Positions 8,341 to 18,648 are shown, counted from the first letter of the stretch. The stretch is 27,959 nucleotides of DNA from Diphasiastrum complanatum (GCA_029204225.1 MU836500.1:1-27959), one strand, 5' to 3'. Notes: generated by a model not told the origin, from the sequence alone. Program-made: numbers and translations.

Positions 8341-9160
8341 CATCTGGAGGATACTCCTCAACTAGGTATAGGATGAATTATCAGGGTCTAAAACATCATG
8401 GACTTGTAAAGTAGCTGGTGGGCGTGGGTGTGGATAGCTACGGTTCAAATGGTCGGGGCTACGGCAGTTAAAACACAGATTTTTAGCACGAATCTCAGCC
8501 ATTTCCTGTGGTGTATACCGTTTCAGGATAATGGGACGAGGAGCAGTAGGGGTACGAACAGCAGAGAAAGGAGGAGAAATGGTCGAAGAAACAGTGGGCG
8601 ATTGAGATGGTGGAATGGCGGAACGAGAAAACAGTGGACGAGATAGTGAACGAGATTGAAAAGATGATTGTTGGTCAAGGTACTTATGCTGTAAAGTAGA
8701 AGCAAGCGACATAGCATGATCTGATGAAGTAGGATGAAAAGACTAAACATCGTTACGTAAAGAACCACGAATGCCAGAAATATAACGACCAATAACTTCA
8801 ACAAGTGGAAGATCAGAAAAGAGATAAGAAAACTCAACAAATTTTTCATTGTATTCAAGAAGCGTACCGGTTTGTGTGAGCTGTCTATAGAGGTCGATTT
8901 GAGATTGAAACCACGTTGGATCGATCATGGCCGAATGAATGGCAACTTTGAACTCGTTCCAAGTAGCAGAAGTATCAAATAGTGAGTGATGAGTATGCCA
9001 CCATGTCAAAGCGCGTCCGGACAAATGCAAGGCAACAAGCTGAAGTTGTTGTGCCGAAGTGCGAGGAGCGAGCTAAAAATAAGTTTCCATCTGAAAGAAC
9101 CAATTTTGTAACTCCTTACCATCAGAAGAACCATTGTAGATAGTAAGCGTGACTTATTTT
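8341..9160 (-). pseudogene. gag of the older Ty3/gypsy element (broken)
   Basis: Reading minus: IYNGSSDGKELQNWFFQMET (stop), then ALHLSGRALTWW, MIDPTWFQSQIDLYRQLTQT, VIGRYISGIRGSLRNDV, a TAG at 8743-8745, then the same frame resumes with AMSLASTLQHKYLDQQSS. A serine/proline-rich linker leads to a zinc knuckle CFNCRSPDHLNRSY at about 8430-8490, in which the last cysteine is replaced by tyrosine. A frameshift near 8362 separates it from the protease. Gag motifs align one-for-one with those at 3386-3990 of the nested element. The start codon and 5' LTR are not found to the right of 9160. Confidence 0.85.
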
Positions 9161-9369
9161 TTGTAGGAATATGGGCACAAAAGGTACAATTATGGGGTTC
9201 ATAGATGTCTAGTAAAAGTGCTCTAAAAGTTGTGGAAAGGACTTTTAGACCCAAAAATACCCCCAATAGGCGACAAGTGTGCATCAGATAGAAGCTTAGG
9301 ATAGAGATCTATGATATTGGCAATCATTGAGATGTTTTTGACCATAAAGGTAGCTTAAGGACTAGTATT

Positions 9370-9760
9370 TGATAAAAATATGAAAAGTTATACCATGGAA
9401 AAATTGATGGCCAGAAGTTATCTCTTATGAGTGGAGTAGCGTTGTTCATAAGTATGAAGACGATGAGACTCATAGCAATGATGCCATGGGGTTGGTGTGG
9501 TAAGGCTTATACAGCATTAAAACTAGCATTAGTCTCGACAACATTCTGTGGTTAAAATTGGGAAGACAAAAGAGATGAACAGTACTAAGCAAAGTCTTAA
9601 GGGTATTGAATGCAATCTGACACTCAAAATTCCACACAAAAGAGGCATCCTTCTTCAACAGAGTGTGTATGGGAGATGTGATAGAAGCAAATTGTGGAAT
9701 AGACTTACAGAGATGAAAAGTAAGGCCAAAAAACATGTGCACCGCATGGACATTAGTAGG
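9370..9760 (-). pseudogene. Reverse transcriptase C-terminus / RNase H fragment of a Ty3/gypsy element
   Basis: Minus-strand motifs in order: TNVHAVHMFFGLT, then KSIPQFASITSPIHTLLKKD, ASFVWNFECQIAFNTLK and LFCLPNF (the thumb/connection segment). After a frameshift comes an RNase H start VVETNASFNAV (usual form VVETDAS, so the catalytic aspartate is asparagine here), and then YEQRYSTHKR with a stop where glutamate is expected, followed by LLAI. It lies upstream, on the same strand, of the gag at 8341-9160, which is the wrong order for one element. It therefore belongs to a second truncated copy or to a rearranged one. Confidence 0.75.
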
Positions 9761-10129
9761 AATAAGCTAGGTAGAAATAATTTGGAAATTCTTGGACTCA
9801 AGATGAATAGTACCATAAGAAACTTATAATTTCAAAATTCAATTGTGGATACCACAAAAGAACATTTATAGCGCTCGTCCTGTTAGTGTGGAATCAATCT
9901 TGCAAAAGAAGAACCAAACAAGCAAACGTTCAATACATTTCCCAAACCCTACATTTTTGCATTCATAATTCCACACTGAACAATTTGTACAACTCTCAGA
10001 ACTTGTGGCAACACGACATCCAAGAAAAACCCTAAAATTTGCTTTTTAACAATGCATTCAAGTTGGAAACATTGCATAGCTTCTTAGTCGTGAGAGCAAA
10101 CATTTCAAGCATTCTTGTAATCCTGAGAA
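9761..10129. other. No gene seen
   Basis: This stretch is AT-rich, without a supported coding frame or structural feature. Its left edge may still be degraded retroelement sequence. Confidence 0.4.
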
Positions 10130-10440
10130 AAGATAATGTAGCATTAAACTGCACCTCATTCGAATGCCTACAAATCGATTCACAGTGATGGCCCACAAAC
10201 ACATGGGATTAGGGCATGGCATTGGCAACTTTCACTGTGGACGGTAATAGACAAAACTAATAGCATAGGAGTCTCTATAGGCACAAAGAAACATGTGTAG
10301 CATCAAACGGCACCTCAATTGGTCACCTACAAGTAAGTTCACAAAGGGGGAAAACACATGGGTTTTGGATGATATAATCACATCTTTCATTATGAGTGGT
10401 AATGGCTAAAAATAATGTTGTAGGAATGGTTGTGGGCCCA
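10130..10440. repeat. Two diverged copies of a ~157-bp repeat (left cluster)
   Basis: Two successive units (about 10130-10285 and 10286-10440) share ordered motifs with each other and with the cluster at 12889-13208: GCACCTC, then CCTACA, AACACATGG, ACTTTCACT or ACATCTTTC, GGTAATGG and a conserved AGAAACAT start. The minus-strand reading keeps part of the same repeated peptide but is broken by a stop (CELTCR-stop). Confidence 0.6.
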
Positions 10441-10893
10441 AAGGAAGGTGGTTTGGAACAAACACGCACCCAAATCTGTTGCCTATAGCTCAATCTATTC
10501 ATTTGCAAAAAGAGAAGCTTAGCTAAACCCACCAAAAAGCTTCTTTGCCGATTTCTCACCCTATGCAACTCAAACCCTGTTGCCACTATGCACAGTGCCT
10601 CTGAATCACCGAGTAGATGCATGTTGGATGTTCAACCACCACAATCCCCCAACTACCAAGAGATCTAGAAACCCATCTCTCCCAAGGAGGTGCGCGACTA
10701 CTGCTGGAAAACAACAACTTTAAACAAAAAACAAATTGAATGAGCGACTCTCCTTGAGAATGGAGATTCTTGGGATTTGTGATTCACGAATCGTGAAGGG
10801 CCACCAATTGCAATTCGCTGCATTTCAAATATGTATATCTATATATATAAAACTATTTGTGTGCATGTGGTGTGCATATGTAATGGGGGGCCT
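10441..10893. other. No gene seen
   Basis: No supported coding frame. The 3' part is low-complexity: a TATATCTATATATATA-like tract near 10832-10850, then GT/CATG-rich DNA. Confidence 0.4.
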
Positions 10894-10962
10894 CATGCAT
10901 CCTCCTCCCCTCACCCATGCATACACTTTTTCTAACTAAAAGGATGGGGAGGAGGATGCATG
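10894..10962. repeat. 17-bp perfect inverted repeat
   Basis: CATGCATCCTCCTCCCC (10894-10910) and GGGGAGGAGGATGCATG (10946-10962) are exact reverse complements, separated by a 35-base loop. A related partial copy, CATGTCCCTCCTCCCATGC, follows just downstream near 10978-10996. It could be a foldback or MITE remnant; no flanking duplication was seen. Confidence 0.8.
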
Positions 10963-10996
10963 TATGGGAAAAAGCATGCATGTCCCTCCTCCCATG

Positions 10997-11262
10997 CAAG
11001 CATCTACGGGGCCCACTCCAAATTCAAATTACCCTTTACCCACACACATAGTGTTTTGAAGGGCAGGTACATACTTTCATGGTGAAAGGTGTTAAACAAA
11101 AGGGACTTTCATTGTCAAGGATTTCACTAAATTTCTAAGGATTTTTTAAATTATCAGACCTTTTACGGGAAAGGTTGAAATAAAAATGCATTTCTATGAA
11201 AGAAAAATTGGTTATGAAGGGTTGGGAAGGCTTCAAAACGCAGGCCTGGTGGCCCCCTCTCT
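10997..11262. other. No gene seen
   Basis: AT-rich spacer without a supported frame or repeat, leading into the microsatellite. Confidence 0.4.
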
Positions 11263-11306
11263 CACACACACACACACACACTCTCTCTCTCTCTCTCTCT
11301 CTCTCT
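11263..11306. repeat. Compound microsatellite (CA)9(CT)13
   Basis: A (CA)n tract at 11263-11280 passes directly into a (CT)n tract at 11281-11306. CT tracts recur inside the adjoining minisatellite, just before most of its GTCCACTCAAG blocks, so the microsatellite may be an expanded version of that element. Confidence 0.95.
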
Positions 11307-11308
11307 AT

Positions 11309-12790
11309 AGTTCCACTCAAGGCTGCATGGCAGACCTACGTGGCATAGCTTAGTTGGCTTGCCACACAAAGCATATGTCAAGGGTATATGGTAGACTGCA
11401 ACATGCCTGCATTGCAGACATCAAGCCTATGTCATGCCTATATGACCTGCCATGCAAGCCTATGATAGGCCTACGTGACTTGCCCAAGCCTGCATGGTTT
11501 ATCTCATGACATGCCTACATGGCTTGCCACGTGGCAACTTGTGTGCCCCTGATCTCTCTCTCTAGGTCCACTCAAGCCTACATGGCAAAGCTTGGTTGGC
11601 TTGCCACACAAGTCTATGGCAAGCCTATGTGGTAGCCTGCGACATGCTTGCGTGACAGATATCAGACCTATGCCATGCCTATGTGGCCTGCCACGCAAGC
11701 CTATGGTAGGCATGTGTGGCTTGCCACGTGGCAACTTTCGAGCCCACCTATATATCTCTCTCTCTCTAGGTCCACTCAAGCCTACGTGGCAGAGCCCGGT
11801 TGGCTTGCCATACAAGCTTGTGGTAGGCCTACATGGCTTGCCACATGGCAAACTTCAAGCCTGCATGATTTGCCATGTGGCAGACATACGTGGCTTGCCA
11901 CATGGCAGTGTGCGACAAGCTTGGCAAATAGCAGACCACGTAGGCAGAGCCTGGTTGGCTTGCCAGCCTATGATGGGCCTACGTGGCTTGCCATGTGGCT
12001 AACCCCAAGCCTTCACGATTTGCCACACGGCAGCCATACGTGACTTGCCACGTGGCAGCCTATGACAGTCTTGGTAGATAGCAGGCCTATGTGGCCTGCT
12101 ACAGAAGCCTATGGTAGGCCATCTGGCAAGCCACACAAGCCTATGGTAGGCCTACGTGGTTGGCCACTTGGCAGCTTATGAGCCCCACCTCTTTCTCTCT
12201 CTAAGTCAGGCCTACTTGGCAAAGCCTGGTTGGCTTGCCACACAAGCCTATGTTAGACCTACGTGTTTGCCATGTGGCAAACCCTAACATGGTTTTCCAC
12301 ATGGCAGGCCTACGTGGCTTGCCACGTGGTAGCTTGCGAGCCCCACCTCTTTCTCTCTCTAGGTCCACTCAAGCCTACGTGCCACACAAACCTATGGAAA
12401 GCCTATGTGGCAACCTGCAACATGCTTGCACGGCAGACATGAGGCCTATGCCATGCCTATGTGGTCTGCCATGCAAGCCTATGGTAGGCCTACATGGCTT
12501 GCCACGTGTCAGCTTTCGAGCCCACCTCTCTATTTCTGTCTCTTTGGGTCCACTCAGGGCCTAGGCCTACATGGCAGAGCTCGGTTGGCTTGCCGCACAA
12601 GCCTATGGTAGGCCTACATGGCTTGCCATGTGGAAAACCCCAAGCTTGCATGTTTTGCCATGTGGCAAGCCTACGTGGCTTGCCATGTGGCAACCTATGA
12701 TAGGCTTGGTAGATAGTAGGCCTATTTGGCCTACTACACAATCCTATGGTAGGCCTACTTTGCTTGCTACATGACCAGTCCCAAGCCTAC
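11309..12790. repeat. Complex minisatellite rich in TGCCACGTGGCA-type palindromes
   Basis: About 1.5 kb is built from degenerate motifs: CT-tract + GGTCCACTCAAGCCTACGTG, then TGGTTGGCTTGCCACACAAG, CCTATGGTAGGCCTACGTGG, and CTTGCCACGTGGCA. Blocks headed by the TCCACTC motif or its relic start near 11311, 11565, 11769, 12203, 12362 and 12547. TTGCCACGTGGCAA is a 14-bp perfect palindrome with a CACGTG core; exact copies lie at 11524-11537 and 11721-11734, with many one-base variants (TGCCATGTGGCA, TGCCACATGGCA). Open frames exist on both strands but are by-products of the repeat (recurring PTWLATW or GLPHG peptides); I do not annotate them as genes. Confidence 0.9.
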
Positions 12791-12888
12791 AGGAACTACC
12801 AGTTTTTTGCATCAACAATAGGTTCAAGTTGCAAATAGTGTCTTGGACCTTGAACTCATCAAAACAAATATCCTAGGCATTCATGCAG

Positions 12889-13208
12889 GAACGAAGAAAC
12901 ACAGTGCAGCTTCAGACTGCAACTCAATCGCATGCCTACAAGACCCCTTAACCCTAAACCCTAAAAAACACGTGATTTGGGCATGCCATTGAAAACTTTC
13001 ACTACAAGTGATGGCAGCCGAAACTAATAGCACAAGCATGTTTGTGGGCATGAAGAAACATAGTTTAGCCTCAATCTGCACCTCGATCGGATGACTACAT
13101 GACAGTGTACAAAAAGAGCCAAAAACACATGGAAAAAGGGCATGTGATTCACATCTTTTGCTACAAGCAATAATGGGGAACACTAACAACATAAGCATGT
13201 CTGTGGGG
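12889..13208. repeat. Two copies of the ~157-bp repeat (right cluster), 53-codon period
   Basis: Two units (about 12889-13052 and 13052-13208) share order and motifs with the left cluster at 10130-10440. On the minus strand they form one open frame (13258-12881) made of two 53-residue repeats, for example PTDMLMLLVF... and PTNMLVLLVS..., which then match at IEVQIEAKLCFF and IELQSEAALCFF with no length change. A telomere-like CCCTTAACCCTAAACCCTAAA stretch sits at 12944-12964. Whether the frame is ever translated is unknown. Confidence 0.7.
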
Positions 13209-13441
13209 TTCAATATAGATGAATTGAAAATGTCCTGATAGGTAAAAGGTTCTCTCATAGTTCAAGCTAGAAAATAAATTTTTACTTCTTTTGTCTGGAA
13301 TCTATGGAGGTCAACTTCCGCTGCATTGGGATGGAAGGTCAATGCTTACTTTAGAAAAAGTTTTTTCCAAATTTTTTGCCACTGGAAGTTGGACTGTTCA
13401 AACAATTGATTGGGAAATTATGTTCTTAATTTGAACTGCAG

Positions 13442-13736
13442 ATGAAATTCTCTTCTCTGAAGCAGATCGCCTTCTGCGAGCAGGTGGATTCTTTGTTTGG
13501 CTAGATGGACCGGAAACAGATACCATGTTGAGTGGTATTTAGTCACATTTCCAACAATCTTTTTCTTGCTCTCTCATGATTGAATTTTATGATATTTCTA
13601 ATATCTTTGTTCTCTGAAGTTTGATATCAGATGTTTTACAGGAATGCTGAGGCTAACAACATCTCTATGCTGGAAGCTGCTTTTGACAGAGCAGAGGCTT
13701 TCTATTTGGCAAAAGCATACCAACACCACATGTCAA
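13442..13736 (+). CDS. PMT-like methyltransferase (DUF248), exons from the middle of the protein
   Basis: Two exons of a putative plant S-adenosylmethionine-dependent methyltransferase of the Methyltransf_29 family. These are Golgi type II membrane proteins, several of which are implicated in pectin methylation. Exon 13442-13534 (acceptor TGCAG, donor G|GTATTT) encodes EILFSEADRLLRAGGFFVWL, the counterpart of the family's EVDRLLRPGGYFV motif. Exon 13642-13736 (acceptor TTTACAG, donor CAA|GTACGA) encodes LTTSLCWKLL and IWQKHTNTTCQ, matching the usual LCWxL...IWQKPxNxxCY. Phases agree (1, then 0). No exons for the N-terminal membrane anchor or the first SAM-binding motif are found to the left, which is repeats and transposons. 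The domain order points to the same gene as 21370-23248. Confidence 0.8.
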
Positions 13737-16577
13737 GTACGAAATCAAAACACAGCAGTCCCACATTTCTTTGAAGAACAAGTCTCTACAAAGTAACAGC
13801 TCAATCTTTTTCAGGAGAGTTTCATCTGTTACCTGTTAGATGAAGAAAAAGAAATTTTATTACTCTAGGAAAAACAATAGCCCCTTTGTAGTCTCCAATG
13901 TGCCCTAAAGATGTGCTGCAATGAAGATTCCATATCATAAGTTCTTCCTTTTCTAAGTTGGCTTCAAAAGATTTCAATTCTTTCTCAGATGGAGGCAACA
14001 TGTAATGATTATCTTTTGGTTGGTTCCATATAGTACTAGTACATTTTGCATCATGTTGAGTACAAGAGTCAGTACCTTTTTAGAATTAAAAAAATAAAAA
14101 TGGCACAAGGAATTGTCTTAAATGAAATAGTGCACTTTATGTAATTTTCATCTTGGAGAATAGTTATACTATTCATCCATTGTGGTTTCCTTTCAATGCG
14201 CCACCTTTCTTATAATTTTCTGTCTGGGAAGACATGTATGCTGAAAAATTTGCTCGAATGATTTTTCAGGAGTCAGAATTTTAGTGAAGATAGAATCAAA
14301 TCTTTACCTTCCAAGCGTAGAATGTAGCAGCCGAGGGCATGAAAGCTCATTATCTCCAACAATTAATAGCCATTGGCTACGGTCTTGGCTCAACTTAATC
14401 AACAATTCATGGGTTCTTTATCCATGATAAAGTCCCATATGGTGCTGATATGATAGCTTTGCAGGGTTCATGCGTACAATGCTCATCTATAATATCTGGT
14501 CATGTTTCGTACTAATATGAGGCAAAACAAAGTATGAGTCATGCTATAGCACACTAGAAATAGGAGATCAAGAGCTTAAGGATGATATATTCATATGCCA
14601 AAAGCAAAGCCTGGGTCACGCATATTTTCAAGAAGCATAGTTAGAAAACTATTTTTAGGTAATTTCAGGACTTGAAAAGAAGTTTGAAGAGAGATTGAAC
14701 AGTTTCACTAGATATTTTGAAGCATGCATGATAGGGGACGTAGGGCACACCTCCCAAGCATGGAAATTGCTTTTAATGCTTGAGCCACTCTGCCCTGATC
14801 GATTTTTCTCTGCCACTATAAACATAGAGGCTGGATGGAGGTTACGAGAAAGTCGCAACTCCTATATCTTGAGTGATCGTGTGAGGGAAAATTGCATCTC
14901 TCCTAGATCATCCAGTTGGTGCTACAGGAGCTCCAACCTATCTATAATTGGGTATAGTTGGTATTCCTAGGTGTGTTCCTCTCTTTGTTCCAGAAATGTA
15001 GTTATTTTCCACATGCTCCACAAAAAACTACAAAAAAGGCGAATTTTGACCAGAATTGAAAAAAAATACAAAATTTGACATCAAAGGTTTGAATTTGAGC
15101 GATTTGATGTCAGAAATCTGATGCAACTATCAGATACGAGTTTATGACAAAAAACTCAATATGTTGCAGAAATATGCCAAAAAAGAATGCTAGGTGTCGA
15201 AGAATCCAGCTCAGAGTAGATCAATTTCTGAAAAAATTAAGCCTTCAAGTGCCCTGATAAATGCTCTTATGTCAAGTTATGAACTCAAATCTGCATCACA
15301 TAAAAAAAATAAACAGTAAAAGAATCTTAAGAGAACATTGAATATTGTTGATAGTTGATCCTCTACACGGAAGAGCAATGAGCCTCCTACAAAGGATTCG
15401 AGGATAATCCAAAACATGAGCTACCAATGAATGTCTCGACCTTATATTTTCACACTATTGAAATTATGGTTGAATAATCACCTAATAAAAAAGTCTGTTA
15501 TGAGCTAACTGAGAACGTGCATGTAAAGACATTCTTACATGGCTAGGTATTGCCTTAGTGCGTGAACATACTTGAGTCTTTTTGGCAATGAATAACCTGG
15601 ATTTAATATTAGGTTATAACAATTCAGCACCCAACTTTGTGGCATTGCATGAGTTTGTGCAAGTCATTGGTGCTACTCACTCCATCGGCCATAGTTCAAA
15701 TTGTAAGGGCTATTGGTACATCCTTCGAGTTGTTGGAATTGTATATAAATTTTCTATTTATCTAGTGTATACTGATTTGATGCACTTATTTACTTTTTAG
15801 CAATTATAGTGGTCTTACAAATCTGATAAACTGACTATTAGAAGATTGTTCAACTTTTAATTTGAGCTAAAGTTCGTTTGAGACTAGATTGTTCAAGAAT
15901 CAAGTGGCAGAAGTTGGGCAACACAAGTTGTGCCCGAAGGTCTAGGCTTCTCGAAGTCCAATGGGTTGTTTATTGAAATTTAATCTCGGCTTAGGGCACT
16001 CATGTCCTAGTACTTGATGTTATGGACACATAGTCCGTACTTTTCTAAGTATACTTCCATGAGTACTTTTGTGAGTACTCGCTTTCTTTTGGGACTCACA
16101 AATATTTTATGATGTTCTATCAAGTTTAGACTCCCCTTTACTATGTAGACAACTATTTTAATTTGATAAGAGTATTTTGCCTTGAATTGGGTGCCCTACA
16201 TGAGGTCGCAGTTAGAACTTTTAGACATTTACTAATTTGGCGTAAATAATGTCAAGAGATTACCATTTCTCATATATGAGTTTGGTGTCTTGAGATTCTT
16301 GTAGGGGAGCTATGGATGACCATCAATGTTTATTTAATTTCCTTAGTTCTAAAATGCTTTGTGAATGTCGTTTGTTGTCTCTATCATAGTTTCCAACCGA
16401 TTCGTCCAATTTGAGTCGATTTGAACCAGTCTTGGCTAGGACCAGTTCAAATAAGAAAATGGTTTTTTTTTTTAAGTGCTAAGCCTTCTTTTTTCTAAAA
16501 ATAGGTTTTGATCACTATGGTGTTTCATATACTACTACTAGTGACTATTGTGTCCTTGACCACGTGCATTGATTTGT
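13737..16577 (+). other. Probable long intron, left part: no gene seen
   Basis: This stretch lies between methyltransferase exons at 13736 and 21370. It is AT-rich with scattered short frames and no motif I recognise. At least one exon (length 3n+2) should lie between 13737 and 21369, because the left exon ends in phase 0 and the right one starts at the third base of a codon. I could not locate it with confidence. Confidence 0.5.
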
Positions 16578-16582
16578 CTACA

Positions 16583-17055
16583 TGTGAAGATCACCACTTG
16601 TAGATGCTAAGCACCAAAAGAAATGACTGTGGAATCGTACCACCCAACTCAGTAGAAGCTAAAGATCAAACCACTTTAGCTTCACCTTCTAGCCATGGTG
16701 TGTGAATGCTGATGAAGAGAGGAAAATGGTAACCAACAGCTGAAAACTGGCAGTGTAGGAGGTCAATTTTCTATAGGGTAGATAGAGACCCCAAGATGCC
16801 TGTGCATGTGCCATGCAACCTTACTACACACCTAACCCCAACTGGAGCTACTATTGATAACCCTCACCATGCATATAGTCATCAAACACCATGAACGGCT
16901 CCACTTGTCACAACTGGAGTGCTTGGCCCTCTCATGGTTAATAAACCAAACATCAATGGAATCTTGAGGCATAACTAATAATTTTGACAACTGGAGTGCT
17001 AAATGGCCATGTTGAAGATTATTCCAAATCCTTGATACTAGGCATGGACGTAACA
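16583..17055 (-). repeat. 3' LTR of the compact element (473 bp)
   Basis: It shares with 17934-18259 the end segment TGTGAAGAT.ACCAC.TGTAGAT, the TCTATAGGGTAGATA block (about 16770), CCTAACCCCAAC, CACCATGAA, TGGAGTGCTTGG and AATCCTTGATA, and ends GTAACA on the plus strand. It is longer than the other LTR because of extra sequence between about 16605 and 16765. Confidence 0.85.
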
Positions 17056-17241
17056 TTCTCTCCCCCTTAAATTGCTTTTGTCTTCAAAAGCAGAAATTAG
17101 GGAAGTTCTTCTTTATGTTTTCAACTCTTTCCCAAGAATCATCATCCTCAGTCTGTCCTTTCCATCTAATCAACCACTCAAAGAAAGAATCAATCCTCAA
17201 TTATTTATCTCTAGATATGAATATTCCCTCAGGTTCTGTCT

Positions 17242-17430
17242 CTAGGTTTTTAGTGCATAAATCACATCAATAATTTTTTTTTTTGGGCTAGTGGATTTCT
17301 TGCTCTCAAATGCTATATGCCTATCATTTTGTAATAGAACTACTCGAATCGTAGTATCGCTTGCATCGGTTCTCACAATGTAAGGTAAATCTGGATCTTC
17401 AATTTGCAGTACGGAAGTGGAAACAATCAA
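17242..17430 (-). pseudogene. RNase H relic in the compact LTR element
   Basis: The 62-residue minus-strand frame includes IEDPDLPYIVRTDASDTTIR, VVLLQNDRHIAFESKK and a lysine-rich end that correspond to the start of Ty3/gypsy RNase H (typically ...ETDASDxAIGAVLxQ...HPIAFESRKL). The TDAS motif with its catalytic aspartate is present; the rest of the domain and all of reverse transcriptase are missing. Confidence 0.75.
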
Positions 17431-17920
17431 GCTTTTGAGTTTTCCAAAATGTCTTGTTGCTTTTGCCCATAGCTATTTGAAAGTTCCAAATAACATGCCT
17501 GCAAAGTTTAGGACATAGAATTGCTTCTACCTATCAAAAACATGAAATTTTGATTAGAAAACCATGTCTTTTTAATCAAAATTTGATATATTCTGCACGT
17601 GCTGATGGATCTTAACCTCTTGCAATTATAATCAATCCTTAAAACCAAAGCAACCCTCTTAATGTACTGAAAGTTTAGATACCAACTTACTATCAACTTA
17701 TAGCCAAAAACGTCGATTCTTTACCAATCTTAGCCAAAAATATAGTCTAAAGGTTGTATCGACAACATAACTGGCATGCAGTCATTAAATCACTATAATA
17801 TGACTTTCGCACAACAAGTACACTCATTGAAATCCCTAACATAATGAGATAATCCAAGCAAAAAGTATTGAAAAGGTGAAAAAGCAACGCCAACTCCACC
17901 TCTAATTGATGCAAGCATTG

Positions 17921-17932
17921 GCTTTGATACCA
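17921..17932 (-). promoter_or_regulatory. Primer-binding site of the compact element
   Basis: Minus-strand TGGTATCAAAGC fits the initiator tRNA-Met-type primer site of plant LTR elements. It follows the LTR terminus (...TTCACA) after a single base. Confidence 0.8.
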
Positions 17933-17933
17933 T

Positions 17934-18259
17934 TGTGAAGATTACCACATGTAGATCTTGTTACAACATACTGTGGTGTCAAATCACCTTACCAAGTACA
18001 AGTGAGTTTCTATAGGGTAGATATGGCACACCCTAACCCCAACCGGAGTTACTATCGATACCCCTCACCACGCATATAGCAGTCAAACACCATGAATTGC
18101 TTTACATGTCATAGTTGGAGTGCTTGGGCCCTCTCAAGGTTATTGATTACAAATCTGGCCTTGAATGGTATTTATAGGTTTAACTATTAATATCAACAAC
18201 TAAAGTGTCCCCATGTCAAGGATTATTGCAAATCCTTGATATTGGACATAGTTGTAACA
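17934..18259 (-). repeat. 5' LTR of the compact element (326 bp)
   Basis: TGTTACAACTATG... on the minus strand to ...TTCACA. It matches 16583-17055 over both ends but lacks about 150 bp in the part nearest the primer-binding site. Target duplication CTACA follows at 18260-18264. Confidence 0.85.
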
Positions 18260-18501
18260 CTACAGGTTTGTGCATTGAAATTTGAGAATCAAGACTGGTA
18301 CTTTGGTCATCTCTAGTAACATTGAGAAATTTGAGCTGCGAAAAACTTATGCAATTGATCAAACATGAATGATGATAGTAGATACATCATACTAGTAACT
18401 AGTGACTACATAGCCTCTCTCTTTCCTAGAAAGATTCCATAGTCCAACTTCATGAATCTTTAGTGAACCGAAAGTGATGGAACTTCAAACACAAATCGTA
18501 A

Positions 18502-18648
18502 TAATCAAAATTCAAATCATGATAAAATTTTAAAACTCATAATCAATGACGAATCAGGCTTTTTTTTTAATCACAATACTCAAAATTCAAATCATGATAA
18601 AATTTTGGAACTGATAATCAATGACAAATCAGGCTTTTTCTTTCCGGT
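18502..18648. repeat. 75-bp tandem duplication
   Basis: Two copies (about 18502-18576 and 18577-18648) share TCAAAATTCAAATCATGATA, AATCAATGAC and AATCAGGCTTTTT with a 75-base offset and few differences. Neither copy codes for anything I can support. Confidence 0.85.

Larger units (their letters stand above)
16578..18264 (-). mobile_element. Compact, internally deleted LTR retrotransposon
   Basis: This is a minus-strand element with LTRs 17934-18259 (5') and 16583-17055 (3'), flanked by the identical 5-bp duplication CTACA at 16578-16582 and 18260-18264. On the minus strand it begins TGTTAC and its LTRs end TTCACA. A primer-binding site TGGTATCAAAGC lies at 17932-17921, one base inside the 5' LTR. 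A polypurine tract AAGGGGGAGAGAA directly precedes the 3' LTR (17056-17068). Only about 880 bp of interior remain, including an RNase H relic. It lies in the presumed 7.6-kb intron of the methyltransferase gene, antisense to it, and must rely on enzymes supplied by another element. Confidence 0.9.

Noticed and set aside
11504-12774. Several long open frames on both strands, up to 136 codons
   Set aside because: They are by-products of the minisatellite: the same short peptides recur in every frame and on both strands, with no non-repeat domain.
12944-12964. Telomere-like CCCTTAACCCTAAACCCTAAA
   Set aside because: Only about two telomere units lie inside a diverged tandem unit; this is not evidence of an interstitial telomere.
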